This document shows positions 35,021 through 44,397 of a stretch of DNA of 54,564 bases, piece by piece (the stretch's first letter is position 1; the number at the start of each line of letters is the position of its first letter). Both the position numbers and the translations under genes were made by a program. The notes beneath the pieces are model-generated. The model searched no databases and was not told the DNA's origin. It saw nothing but the letters and a program-made list of their open reading frames with translations. Origin of the DNA: JBCBSS01 sp039819065 (GTDB lineage: Bacteria; Bacteroidota; Bacteroidia; Cytophagales; Cyclobacteriaceae); NCBI GenBank assembly GCA_039819065.1, contig JBCBSS010000033.1:1-54564 (forward strand), read 5' to 3'.

Positions 35021-35592
35021 GTTGCGATAATTTGATTGAATGGTAAAAAGAAAAAATCCACCATACTCAATAGCCAATTGAACTGAAGTTTGACGGTATT
35101 ATTAACATAATAATGTTGTCAAAAGACATCAATTTGATGACTATCAAGATGGGTAGCAGAAATCCGCGTTATACGGCCAGAACAAACAACATACTGAGCC
35201 TTTATAGACTGCTTACCAACAGGCAAACAAGTGCTACGTCAGACGCAAAAGCAGTCAGTTCTTCAAAGTCATGTTTTAAGGATAAAACTTCGTTTTTCTG
35301 GCGGTGGATGCCATACGGATATGATTCGTTTGTAGTTTTTCTTCATAGCGTATTACGGTTAAAATTGTATCAATACAATTTTAATTTAAGACTAATTTCT
35401 TAATAATTAAAGCGTAGGGGGCATTTTGTTAGTGGGTCAATGTTTTTCACTTATGGTTTATAAGTGTTTAAGGTGTGATTTACGTGAGACCTTGGGGGGA
35501 TATCCGAACACCCAGATTAAAAACGGACTTCAGATTTTTAATTGAACATTTTCTAGATGCTATTTTGGGTTGAAAGGACAGGGGCCAGCTTT
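35021..35592. other. 572-base gap with the susC operon promoter region and a palindrome
   Basis: AT-rich DNA upstream of the - strand lipoprotein-susC-susD operon and downstream of the acetyltransferase gene. A 12-base-arm palindrome is at 35359-35384. A + strand frame of 96 codons (35113-35403) overlaps it but has no known features, and I do not call it. No gene is otherwise visible. Confidence 0.5.
35359..35384. promoter_or_regulatory. Perfect palindrome, possible operator
   Basis: TTAAAATTGTAT (35359-35370), CA, ATACAATTTTAA (35373-35384): 12-base arms and a two-base spacer. It is too short-looped for a good RNA hairpin and looks like a site for a dimeric regulator, in the space before the susC operon. 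The distance to the operon start (about 340 bases) is long. Confidence 0.4.
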
Positions 35593-36045
35593 TCAAGATG
35601 ATCTCAATACCTTACGCATTTTTATTAGATCGTAACCTGCTACTTGCATTCTACCATGATCTTGAATTTCGTACCCTCTTTTGCGGTAAAAATCTTCAAG
35701 GAATTCATGTGGGTACAAAAACACACTTTTTAAGCCGAGTTGAACAGCCTCTTCCTCGAGTTGTGACAAAATCACCTTACTCAAGCCAAAACCTCGAAAC
35801 GACTTCAAGACGGCTATTCTGGCAATATGCCCCTCGCCATCGTCGCCTTCGATCACCAAGCGACCGGTACCCGCTAAATCACCGGAATGGAAAACCAATA
35901 GATTGACCGCGGCTTGGTCTTTTCCATCATCATCAAGTTCTTGAGGAATGCCTTGCTCTTCTATAAATACCTTATGCCGTACCTCCAGAGCCAATTGAAG
36001 GTCTTTTTGATTAGCTACTTTTTTTACAAGTATATCTTCTCGCAT
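35593..36045 (-). CDS. GNAT family N-acetyltransferase
   Basis: A 150-residue acetyl-CoA-dependent acetyltransferase. The fold is visible from RHKVFIEEQGIPQELDDDG (about 23-41), VFHSGDLAGTGRLVIEGD and the acetyl-CoA loop RGFGLSKVILSQLEEEA (about 87-103), with IARIAVLKSFRG before it. It resembles the ElaA/YjcF-like subgroup of predicted acyltransferases with conserved EEQ, whose substrates are unknown. A TSUP permease gene lies 89 bases upstream in the same direction. Confidence 0.92.
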   Translation of the reverse strand: MREDILVKKVANQKDLQLALEVRHKVFIEEQGIPQELDDDGKDQAAVNLLVFHSGDLAGTGRLVIEGDDGEGHIARIAVLKSFRGFGLSKVILSQLEEEAVQLGLKSVFLYPHEFLEDFYRKRGYEIQDHGRMQVAGYDLIKMRKVLRSS

Positions 36046-36134
36046 GTAGGTCTAGCAATGCGTGGTGTATCTATTGATTACCTAATTTACGAAATGTAGA
36101 GAAGCAAGCGCACTATTTGAACGCAGGGCTTGGT

Positions 36135-36890
36135 TTAGTTGGTTTCAAACCAGAGTTTAATGGCTAGCGCGATCGCCATGACCATTACGAACCAGCGAAT
36201 CCACTTATCACTTTTCTTAACTGACCAGCGGCTGGCGATCCATGCTCCTGTAGAGTTACCGGCAGCCAATGTAAGCCCGACACCCCAGTTGATGGCACCT
36301 TCGTAGATGAAGACGCCAAGAGCCGCTATGGTATAAATCAATACCACGAATACCTTGGCGCTGTTGGTTTTGGCCATATTCAACCTATTGACCGAAGTGA
36401 GCGTTCCTATGATCAGAAAGCCAACCCCTGCTTGGATGAACCCACCATAGATACCCAGGAAAAAGAAAACAATGGTGCTAATGACCTGATGCTTTTTATC
36501 CATCCGTTCCTTGTCTCCATCCTTCACTTTGAAGGGGTTCAATACAGTCAAAATCACCACCATAATGATCACAATGGCAATAACCCGGTTGAAAAGCTGA
36601 TCATCGAGTCGTACAGAAATCAACGCCCCAACGATGGCACCAAAGAAAGCAGAAATTCCCAGATACAAACTGAATGGGTAGTTTGAAATGCCCTTGGAAC
36701 GAAAGCCCAATGAACCGAATATGTTCTGAAAAAAAAGAGCGACCCTGTTGGTCGCATTCGCTACGGTTGCCGGAACGCCTAAAAAGATCAGTACCGGTAA
36801 GGTCAGTAATGAACCGCCTCCGGCTATGGTATTAAGGAAACCAGCCACGAAGCCAACAGCCAGAATAAGAAGGATTTGCTCGAGGGTCAA
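36135..36890 (-). CDS. TSUP (TauE/SafE) family membrane permease
   Basis: A 251-residue inner-membrane protein with about eight membrane helices, in the typical two-half pattern: GFVAGFLNTIAGGGSLLTLP near residue 14 and GIYGGFIQAGVGFLIIGTL near residue 147. The family moves sulfite, sulfoacetate or other small anions; the substrate cannot be told from sequence. The start at 36890 is divergent from the oligopeptidase fusion at 37084. Confidence 0.92.
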   Translation of the reverse strand: MTLEQILLILAVGFVAGFLNTIAGGGSLLTLPVLIFLGVPATVANATNRVALFFQNIFGSLGFRSKGISNYPFSLYLGISAFFGAIVGALISVRLDDQLFNRVIAIVIIMVVILTVLNPFKVKDGDKERMDKKHQVISTIVFFFLGIYGGFIQAGVGFLIIGTLTSVNRLNMAKTNSAKVFVVLIYTIAALGVFIYEGAINWGVGLTLAAGNSTGAWIASRWSVKKSDKWIRWFVMVMAIALAIKLWFETN

Positions 36891-36971
36891 ACTTGTAGAA
36901 TTTTGCGCTAATTAAAAGTGTATTTGTCCATTAAGCAAGTTAGAATGATTTGATTATAGAAATGTGTCAGG

Positions 36972-36991
36972 AAAGCGATGTGAATCGCTTT
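36972..36991. repeat. Short hairpin in the divergent gap
   Basis: AAAGCGAT, loop GTGA, ATCGCTTT, followed by TCTCACC. Between divergent genes it could be a regulatory site or a transcript leader hairpin; it lies about 93 bases before the fusion gene start. Confidence 0.4.
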
Positions 36992-37083
36992 TCTCACCTA
37001 TTTTGCGTGATTAAATATATACTAACGACGACTCGGTAGCGTTTGAAACTTGGAACCATAAACCTTAGCCTTTTTTCAATTCC

Positions 37084-40000
37084 ATGAAGCTCAAATCATT
37101 AATCATAGTTTGCCTTTGCCTTTGTTCTTTTGCCTACGCACAGGAGAAAATTCAGATCAAGGGGAAAGTAGTAAGTGCAGAAGATAGAAAAGCTGTTCCT
37201 TTTGCTTATATCAAACTAAAAGGAATCGCGCTCGGTACCGTAACTGAAGCCGATGGATATTTCCAAATCCAAATCCCAACTGTCCACAAAAACGACACCT
37301 TGGTTTTTTCTTACGTCGGTTTTAAGCCCTATTACCTGAAAATTAACGATATCAATGACCCGACCAATGTCCAGGTTGTGATGCAGGTAGATACAAAAGT
37401 GCTAAGCGAGGTGGTGATAAAGCCCAAGAAGCTTATCGGGCCAAGGGCACTATTAAGAAGAGTATTATCCAATATAGAAAACAATTACCCCGGTACTCCC
37501 TTCATGATCGATGGCTACTATAGGGAAACACTTCAAGAACATGGCGCATATATCAAATATGCTGACGCCGCCTGCATATACCACTATGATAAGTATAGGC
37601 TCAAGAAGTACAAATGGAATGAGTACGGTTCAGGTTGGGGAAGCGTCAATGGTTCATTGAGTTCCCTTACTAGCTATTGGGGAGCGAGACTACATCGAGG
37701 ACATTTCCATCATCGAACGCTGAGGAAAGATCAGGTTAAGATCATTGATGCCAGGGCCAGTGCCAATCTATCCAAAGAGCATTTGGAAGCGAACATTGAA
37801 GGTGGGCCACTCGGGTTGCTAGGTAAAGACCGTGTCAAGTTCCGGCGCCATTTTCTGGATAAAAAGTACTTTGGACGATACGACTACGAAGTAAGTGAAG
37901 TCAATGACGAGCAAGATGCCTCGAAATGGTATTATTGTTTGACCTTCAAACCTTCCATAAGCCTGGAAAAACTGGCCAAGAAAAGAAAGAAATTCAGACT
38001 CTACCGGGACATCATGGGAGGCAAGATTTACGTCGATCAAAAAGACTATGGTATCGTGAAGATAGAATACTCCGTGCCACCTGATTATAAGCAGTATATC
38101 TGCAGCTATACGACCATGGCCATCAAGCACTTTGATTACAAGATCAGCATCAGTTATAAGAAACAAGGGGATAAATACTATATCGATCACTTGAGGCAAG
38201 AAGATGAGTTTATATTCAAGGATACGATCACCAATGTTACTACACCCTACGCAGCTGTATCGGAGTTATTTGTGAACGAAATCATCACCGACTCCGTAAA
38301 GGCCATTCCAAAAACAGAGACTTTTGCCAATGTGGATTTCAATCAGTTGTTTGATTATCCCCTTGAATACAACCAGGAGTTTTGGGACGATTATGCCCAA
38401 TCCACTGCCATTTCTATCATTCCCGATCAGGTGAGAATGGACATGGAAAGTGAGAAAAAGCTGGAGCAGCAGTTCAAAGAAAAGCATTTCAGGAATGACA
38501 CCATGCCGATCCCAGTGGCCAAAAAAGAGCCTGAAAGAGTGAAAATCCATGGAGATGAATGGTATGATGACTATGCATGGCTGAAGGATACCAAGGCACC
38601 CTTATACAATGATGATGTGGTTGATTATCTACGAGCTGAAAATGCGTTCACCGATAACTATTTTATCCCATTAAGAAAATCACATCGTAATATCTTCATT
38701 GACTTGGCCAATCGCATTGAACGTAATTATGAATCATTGCCGACCAAGCGAGACGGGTATTATTACTATCTGAAGTACTCATCGGACCAGGAACATCCGG
38801 TATATTTTAGGAAGCCAATCGAAGCCAATGCCAAAGAAGAAGTCATTATGGATGTCAACGAAATGGCCCAAGGCAAGCAATACTACAGCATGGGAGGGTA
38901 TCGCATTAGTCCTGACACTCATTTAATGGCCTTTGTGGAAAATACAGATGGAAGTGACAAAGCCGTGATGAAGTTTAAGGATCTTCGAACCGGTCAATTA
39001 TTGGCTGATTCATTGACAGATATAAGCGGTTTTGTATGGATAGACAGCAAAAGCTTTTTCTATGCTATTCAGGAGCCTAAGACTAACCGGAGCTACAAAG
39101 TAATGAAGCATGTATTGGGCACACCACAATCTTCAGATAAGCTGGTATTCTTAGAAAAAGACGAGCGCTTCTCGGTTGGCATTGGGCGGTCAAAATCCAA
39201 GCAGTTTATTTTCATGAGTATTGCCAGTTCTACCACATCAGAGGTTTACTATCTTAGAACCGATAACCCTCAAGGTGAATTTTCACGCATACATAAACGC
39301 GAAGAAGGGCATATTTACGGTGTCAAGCACTACAAAGACAAGCTGTACATTCTGACCAATAAAAACGCCATTAACAATAAGATAATGGTGACTGATACTA
39401 GTGCAGTAAGCTATAAAAATTGGAAACCCTTTGTGGCCCACCGCAAGGATGTACTGCTCAATGGGTTTGAACTATTCGATAAATATTATGTGCTGAGTGA
39501 AAAATCAGAAGCCCTGAACAGACTGAATGTATTCAATAAGGCCACCGGAAAGTCGCATTATATCAAAGCCAAAGAAGACATTGCCACGCTCTCCTTAGGG
39601 TATAACCCGGATGTGGATACCGATACTTTACGTTATGCCTTCAGCTCGCCCAGTGTATCATCTGAGGTCTACAATTATAACATGGCCACCAAGAAACAGC
39701 GATTGGTCAAGAAGAGAAAGGCCATTGGAGTGTTATCGTCGAGGTTTATAGAAGTGGAGCGTGTTTGGGCAACTGCTCGAGACGGAGAGCGAATTCCAGT
39801 CACATTGATTTATTACTCATGGAGCAATCCTAAAAAACGCAAAACCAAAAGAATGTTCCTGACCAGTTATGGGGCCTACGGAGCAGGAATGGACGTGGGT
39901 TATAACAGCAATATATTCTCGCTTCTAAACAAAGGATTTGTATATGCTATCGCCCACGTAAGGGGAGGAAATGATATGGGTATGGCGTGGTATGAAGATG

Positions 40001-40575
40001 GTAAAAAACTCCAGAAGAAGAATACATTTTTTGACTTTATAGACTGCACGGAATTTCTTATTGCTGAAGAGTACGCGGCCAAAGGTCAGATAGTAGCTTA
40101 TGGCGGCAGCGCAGGAGGCCTGTTGATGGGCGCGGTGGCCAACATGCGTCCCGATCTTTACAAGGGCATCATTCTCAACGTTCCTTTCGTTGATGTAGTC
40201 AACACCATGATGGATCCCAACTTGCCATTGACCACTTTAGAATATGAAGAGTGGGGATCGCCGTTGATCAAGAAATACTACAAATACATCAAATCCTACT
40301 CACCCTATGACAATGTAGAAGCGAAAGAATACCCTTACATGGTATTTCTAACTGCTATAAATGATAATCGCGTGGGGTATTGGGAGCCCGCTAAGATGGT
40401 GGCGAAATTGAGAGCAATGAAAACAGACGAGCGTCCCCTGTTGCTCAAAACCAATATGGAAGCCGGACATGGAGGTTCATCCGGTCGATATCAACGCCTT
40501 AGGGAAACGGCGTATATCTACGCTTTGGTGTTTGATATGTTTTCGGTGAAAGAAAATGAAAACCCGACCCAGTAA
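37084..40575 (+). CDS. Fusion of a CarboxypepD_reg-type periplasmic module with a complete oligopeptidase B (S9A)
   Basis: A 1163-residue exported protein with two parts that are normally separate. Residues 1-19 are a signal peptide. About 20-110 form a CarboxypepD_reg-like beta domain (IKGKVVSAEDRKAVPFAYIKL), and about 120-460 continue the usual Bacteroidota companion region (FMIDGYYRETLQEHGAYIKY). From residue 475 (PVAKKEPERVKIHGDEWYDD) to the end there is a whole oligopeptidase B: propeller, then catalytic domain with Ser1009 in YGGSAGGLL, Asp1094 in INDNRVGYW, and His1129 in EAGHGGSSGRY. The spacings of 85 and 35 residues match those I recall for E. coli PtrB. Oligopeptidase B cuts after basic residues in short peptides. 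No stop or frame break marks the junction. It should act outside the inner membrane. Confidence 0.92.
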   Translation: MKLKSLIIVCLCLCSFAYAQEKIQIKGKVVSAEDRKAVPFAYIKLKGIALGTVTEADGYFQIQIPTVHKNDTLVFSYVGFKPYYLKINDINDPTNVQVVMQVDTKVLSEVVIKPKKLIGPRALLRRVLSNIENNYPGTPFMIDGYYRETLQEHGAYIKYADAACIYHYDKYRLKKYKWNEYGSGWGSVNGSLSSLTSYWGARLHRGHFHHRTLRKDQVKIIDARASANLSKEHLEANIEGGPLGLLGKDRVKFRRHFLDKKYFGRYDYEVSEVNDEQDASKWYYCLTFKPSISLEKLAKKRKKFRLYRDIMGGKIYVDQKDYGIVKIEYSVPPDYKQYICSYTTMAIKHFDYKISISYKKQGDKYYIDHLRQEDEFIFKDTITNVTTPYAAVSELFVNEIITDSVKAIPKTETFANVDFNQLFDYPLEYNQEFWDDYAQSTAISIIPDQVRMDMESEKKLEQQFKEKHFRNDTMPIPVAKKEPERVKIHGDEWYDDYAWLKDTKAPLYNDDVVDYLRAENAFTDNYFIPLRKSHRNIFIDLANRIERNYESLPTKRDGYYYYLKYSSDQEHPVYFRKPIEANAKEEVIMDVNEMAQGKQYYSMGGYRISPDTHLMAFVENTDGSDKAVMKFKDLRTGQLLADSLTDISGFVWIDSKSFFYAIQEPKTNRSYKVMKHVLGTPQSSDKLVFLEKDERFSVGIGRSKSKQFIFMSIASSTTSEVYYLRTDNPQGEFSRIHKREEGHIYGVKHYKDKLYILTNKNAINNKIMVTDTSAVSYKNWKPFVAHRKDVLLNGFELFDKYYVLSEKSEALNRLNVFNKATGKSHYIKAKEDIATLSLGYNPDVDTDTLRYAFSSPSVSSEVYNYNMATKKQRLVKKRKAIGVLSSRFIEVERVWATARDGERIPVTLIYYSWSNPKKRKTKRMFLTSYGAYGAGMDVGYNSNIFSLLNKGFVYAIAHVRGGNDMGMAWYEDGKKLQKKNTFFDFIDCTEFLIAEEYAAKGQIVAYGGSAGGLLMGAVANMRPDLYKGIILNVPFVDVVNTMMDPNLPLTTLEYEEWGSPLIKKYYKYIKSYSPYDNVEAKEYPYMVFLTAINDNRVGYWEPAKMVAKLRAMKTDERPLLLKTNMEAGHGGSSGRYQRLRETAYIYALVFDMFSVKENENPTQ

Positions 40576-40595
40576 TTGTGGTTTGGCAAAACTGA

Positions 40596-41396
40596 TTATC
40601 GTACTTCTGCTTTACGCAACATACGTGAAAAAATACCGGGGAAGAACCGCTTTACTTTGACGTAATGGCGTTCTTTTCCGCCGACATTGACCTCTTCCTT
40701 TTCTTTTTCAATGGCCTTGATGATTTTCCTGGCACACAAATCAGGGTCCATTCCGTTTTCCTGAGCCTTGTCCATCTTGTTCAGTTTCTCACCTTTTTCT
40801 GTCAGGGCGTTAATCGAAACATTTGTTTTGATAAAGCCAGGGCACACCATAGTTACCTTGATGTTCTCCCTCCAGAGTTCTGCCCTCAGGGAATCATAGA
40901 AGCCGTGTAGTGCGTGTTTGGAGGCAGCATACCCAGAACGATAAGGCGTGCCGAATTTACCTACCAGGCTACTGATATTCACAAAATGACCCGATTTACG
41001 CTTGATCATGTCCGGCAGTAGGTATTTGGTCAATGCTATGGCGCCAAAGAAATTTACTTCCATGACCGCCCTGTCTACCTTGAGTTCTGTATCCTTGGCC
41101 AATGAACGCTGGCTAATACCACCATTGTTGATCAGGATATCTACTTTTCCAAATAAGTTGATCGCGGCTTCAGTGGTCAGTGCTAACGTTTCAGCCTTGC
41201 CCAGGTCAATAGGCAAGATCTGTATGTTAGCTTGATTGGTAGGATTGCACGCTCCTTTCACACGCTCCAATTCTTCTTTTCTTCTGGAAGAAAGGATGAG
41301 CTTAGCTCCTTTTTTAGCCAATTGGTAAGCTAATGATTCTCCGATGCCTGATGAAGCACCAGTCAACCAGATTACTTTGTCTTGTAAAGAAGCCAT
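40596..41396 (-). CDS. Short-chain dehydrogenase/reductase (SDR family)
   Basis: A 266-residue NAD(P)-dependent oxidoreductase with a Rossmann fold. The cofactor motif is TGASSGIGESLA near residue 13, NNGG (about 92) is in place, and the catalytic Ser-Tyr-Lys lie in NISSLVGKFG and YAASKHAL. The DRRR-like KLILSSRRKEEL after beta-2 favours NADP. Substrate unknown. It is the last gene of a - strand run with the hydrolase and dihydrofolate reductase; the gap upstream is 26 bases. Confidence 0.93.
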   Translation of the reverse strand: MASLQDKVIWLTGASSGIGESLAYQLAKKGAKLILSSRRKEELERVKGACNPTNQANIQILPIDLGKAETLALTTEAAINLFGKVDILINNGGISQRSLAKDTELKVDRAVMEVNFFGAIALTKYLLPDMIKRKSGHFVNISSLVGKFGTPYRSGYAASKHALHGFYDSLRAELWRENIKVTMVCPGFIKTNVSINALTEKGEKLNKMDKAQENGMDPDLCARKIIKAIEKEKEEVNVGGKERHYVKVKRFFPGIFSRMLRKAEVR

Positions 41397-41422
41397 ATGA
41401 TGTTTAAATAAACCTTAGCAGG

Positions 41423-42118
41423 TTATTCCTGAATATCGTTGATGAATTTTTTTAAGTGATGCACCAATCCCTTTAAGTCGACACTTTCGAGCGGGTGTTT
41501 GGTGTTGGGTAGCACTAAAAACTGACTTCTTTCCAGTTTTTCGAAAACCTGAAGGGAATCTGCTAAGCCAGCGGTGTGATCCATGTCACCTAATGCTACT
41601 AGAATAGGCACTTCAATAGACCCAAAATCACCCTGAAATAAAGTGGGTTCTTCGGACAGATTTGCCATCATATCTTTGGTTTTCAATACAATGCTGCGCC
41701 AATCTTCAGGCGAGTGTCGTTGAGCCAATACATCGGCAAACTTGGGCACTTTCTCTTCTATTTTTTCAGGGTTGAGCATGGCCATTTCCTTTTCAGTAGA
41801 AGGCCCATCCCAGTTGAACTTGGTGGCAATGGCGAACACACTTTTGATCCGTTCAGGATGATGCCTGGCCAGGTAAGTACCTACGTACCCACCCATGCTG
41901 TAACCGAATATGTGAGTAGCCGATAATTCCTGATCATCCATCCAATTCAGTACATCCTGAGCAAATACGCGAATATCAAACGCATCGGGAAGTGCCGAGC
42001 CACCGTGTCCTGAAAAATCCATACTGCCTACACTGAAGTCATTGCTCAAAGCTTCCTCAAGCGGAGTTAGCTGGCTTTTGGCACCCAGGGCACCGTGTAA
42101 TAGTAAGATGTTTTCCAT
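41423..42118 (-). CDS. Alpha/beta-fold hydrolase
   Basis: A 231-residue serine hydrolase. The oxyanion region LLLHGALGAKSQ, the nucleophile elbow HIFGYSMGGYVG, the acid in LVALGDMDHTA and the final His in NTKHPLESV fit the family. I chose the ATG at 42118, 8 bases after the dihydrofolate reductase stop, because the longer frame (from 42166) would add residues that overlap that gene and lack family character. Substrate unknown. Confidence 0.9.
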   Translation of the reverse strand: MENILLLHGALGAKSQLTPLEEALSNDFSVGSMDFSGHGGSALPDAFDIRVFAQDVLNWMDDQELSATHIFGYSMGGYVGTYLARHHPERIKSVFAIATKFNWDGPSTEKEMAMLNPEKIEEKVPKFADVLAQRHSPEDWRSIVLKTKDMMANLSEEPTLFQGDFGSIEVPILVALGDMDHTAGLADSLQVFEKLERSQFLVLPNTKHPLESVDLKGLVHHLKKFINDIQE

Positions 42119-42126
42119 GGTACTAG

Positions 42127-42630
42127 CTATTTTGGTCTTTCGAAGATCACAAAGTCGAACTCGCAATTGTGTTTTTCATCGATGCCATGCGATGTGCGAG
42201 ATGTTTCTTCCCATTGGGACTTGTCAAAATCAGGGAAGAAAGTATCCCCCTCAAATGAGCATTTCACTTCGGTGATGTAAAGCTTATCAGCCATATCCAA
42301 TGTCTGCTTGTAAATCTCTCCACCACCAATGACAAACAACTCTTCCTCACCTTCCGCTTTGGCAAAATCGATAGCCTCTTCGATGGTATTGAACACGAAA
42401 GCACCTTCTGCTGCATAATCCTTTTGCCGGGTAACGATGAGATTCGACCGGTTAGGAAGTGGGCGGAATTTTTCGGGTAGTGAGAGATAGTTTTTGCGAC
42501 CTAGTAGAATATGGTGCCCCTTGGTAGTGCGCATGAAATACTTCATGTCATCAGGGAGGTCCCAAACGAGATCATTATCCTTACCGATGACACCATTCTC
42601 TGCAACAGCAGCGATTAAAGAAATGAGCAT
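42127..42630 (-). CDS. folA: Dihydrofolate reductase
   Basis: NADPH-dependent enzyme that renews tetrahydrofolate. A 167-residue protein with the expected N-terminal sequence (MLISLIAAVAENGVIGKDND, VWDLPDDMKYF with the catalytic Asp), GHHILLGRKNY, and FVIGGGEIYKQTLD. Length is standard. thyA, a frequent neighbour, is not in the window. It heads the three-gene run with the hydrolase and SDR genes. Confidence 0.95.
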   Translation of the reverse strand: MLISLIAAVAENGVIGKDNDLVWDLPDDMKYFMRTTKGHHILLGRKNYLSLPEKFRPLPNRSNLIVTRQKDYAAEGAFVFNTIEEAIDFAKAEGEEELFVIGGGEIYKQTLDMADKLYITEVKCSFEGDTFFPDFDKSQWEETSRTSHGIDEKHNCEFDFVIFERPK

Positions 42631-42809
42631 ATGACTAAATTGAGTTTAAGCCCGAAGTTAATGCTCACACATTATATGAATAAAATATGGAGGGACAAAA
42701 TTGTCTGAATGACATACTTAGTCACCTAAGTGGCTATTTACATCTTATGTGACAATGTTACACTTTGTTAGAAACTGGGTGGTAAAAGGAAGTTCGCAAG
42801 TAGGCTTTA

Positions 42810-44081
42810 CTACTTCTCTTTTTTGACGGGTTGCTGTTCCAGATTGAATAGATCGTTCAAGACATCAATCAAAGTATCCGCTTCACCACGTTTGCAAGCC
42901 GCTTTCAATTGCAACACCGGCAATTTGATCACTTTCTGCATCATGCTTTTGGTCACTTTGTCAATCATCTTCGCTTCCTCATCAGAAGCATTCTTTAAGA
43001 ACCTGACCATTTCCTGGCTTCTGATGTCCTCCAGTGCATTCTTAAGTTTCTGAATAGTAGGAGAAACGATCATTTCTTTAGACCAGTCATTGAATTCTTC
43101 AATGGCCTCTTTTATGATCACCCTGACATCAGGTATGGCAGCTAATCTGGTCTGCAAAGCGTCGGAAGCCTTGCTGTGTATATTATCGATATTGTAGACC
43201 AATACACCATGTACATCTTCGATAGCGCTTTCAACACTACGAGGTACAGATAGGTCTATAAAGAATTTGTGCGAGAGTATTTCAAATTGTTCTATCAGTT
43301 GTTTGGTGATGAATGGTTCATCCTTGACAATGGAAGAAATAATAATGTCTGCATCAGCTATAGTCTCGTTGATCTGCTCGAAAGGAACCACTTCAAAACC
43401 GCATTCCTCACCAAGTTCTTGTGCTTTGGAAATCGTGCGATTAGTGATTTTGACATCATTGAATTTGGAACCTGATAAATTGCGGCAAAGGTCGGCGCCA
43501 ATTTCACCTAGACCCATCACCAAAATCTTTGGTGAGGCTAAATCACCGGCTAGATCTTCGACCAATTCCTTAGCAGCATAAGAAACTGAAGCAGCGCCAT
43601 CTCTGAATGGCGTTTCTTGTACTACCCTTTTATTAGTAAAGAATATCGTGTGCATCAGGCGATGCAAGAATGGGCCAGCCATTTGCTCGTCAGCACTCCA
43701 CTGATAAGCTTGCTTTACCTGGTTGGAGATTTGCATGTCGCCTACGACTTGCGCTTCCAAACCAATGGCAACATCGAATAAATGCTGAACCGCTTCGTCC
43801 TGATCATTATAGCGTACGAAGAATGGATCAATATCCTGGAATGTTACTTCCTTTTTTATAAGCGCAAGGCCTTTCAAAATATCTACAGAACAATCACGCT
43901 CTGAGGTATAGTAAATCTCAGTTCTATTACACGTCGACAAAACCAATAAGTCATAAGCTTCTACATAATCACGTATGAAACCAATAAGCTGTTTGGCAGT
44001 CGATTCGTCTAAAGAGACATGTTCCCTTACCGTAATGGGGGTGTTCTTGTATGAAAGACTTAATGCTTTAAAATGCTGCAT
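42810..44081 (-). CDS. hemA: Glutamyl-tRNA reductase
   Basis: First enzyme of C5 tetrapyrrole synthesis; reduces glutamyl-tRNA to glutamate-1-semialdehyde with NADPH. The active cysteine is Cys51 in LSTCNRTEIYY. The NADPH domain starts near MGLGEIGADLC (about 190). A C-terminal helical dimerisation region (about 320-415) completes 423 residues, normal for the family. The rest of the haem pathway is not here. Translation begins at 44081; a candidate promoter is at 44206. Confidence 0.96.
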   Translation of the reverse strand: MQHFKALSLSYKNTPITVREHVSLDESTAKQLIGFIRDYVEAYDLLVLSTCNRTEIYYTSERDCSVDILKGLALIKKEVTFQDIDPFFVRYNDQDEAVQHLFDVAIGLEAQVVGDMQISNQVKQAYQWSADEQMAGPFLHRLMHTIFFTNKRVVQETPFRDGAASVSYAAKELVEDLAGDLASPKILVMGLGEIGADLCRNLSGSKFNDVKITNRTISKAQELGEECGFEVVPFEQINETIADADIIISSIVKDEPFITKQLIEQFEILSHKFFIDLSVPRSVESAIEDVHGVLVYNIDNIHSKASDALQTRLAAIPDVRVIIKEAIEEFNDWSKEMIVSPTIQKLKNALEDIRSQEMVRFLKNASDEEAKMIDKVTKSMMQKVIKLPVLQLKAACKRGEADTLIDVLNDLFNLEQQPVKKEK

Positions 44082-44397
44082 CGAAAAAACTTATTCCACA
44101 AAACTATTACCTAAACAAAAAATTTGAAAGTATGATCGAATCATGTGGACAATTTATAACAGTTTCAAATTATGCGACCCTGACAAAAATCAGGTTTTGA
44201 AGTAACAAAAGTAATACAATACACTTAAAAGACGTCATCAAGGCATTTTGCGTTGCCTTGGGTGCATCTGTTTACTGATAATATAGTATTCAGGGTTTAA
44301 AATATGTCTTGATTAAGACTTTACTCAGCCCCAGAGCCTACATTATGAGTATTTGTCATGATCTCAACCAGTTATTTGTAGAACAAGTATTCTATTT
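44082..44397. other. 316-base divergent promoter region between hemA and the helix-hairpin-helix gene
   Basis: AT-rich. It contains a short hairpin, CTGA-CAAAAA-TCAG (about 44180-44193), and a candidate - strand -7 element (44206-44213). No gene is apparent. Confidence 0.5.
44206..44213 (-). promoter_or_regulatory. Candidate -7 element of the hemA promoter
   Basis: Read on the - strand it is TACTTTTG, which fits the Bacteroidota -7 consensus TAnnTTTG. It lies about 125 bases before the hemA ATG. No convincing TTTG at -33 was found. Confidence 0.35.

Noticed and set aside
34635..35046. Overlapping + strand frames inside the Calx-beta lipoprotein gene
   Set aside because: Antisense to a strong lipoprotein gene with lipobox; the Ser/Val-rich translation is the expected shadow of a Thr/Asp-rich gene.
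35113..35403. 96-codon + strand frame in the gap before the acetyltransferase
   Set aside because: It has no signal peptide, domain or ribosome site, overlaps a perfect palindrome and has a Thr/Ser/Arg-rich, random-looking composition.
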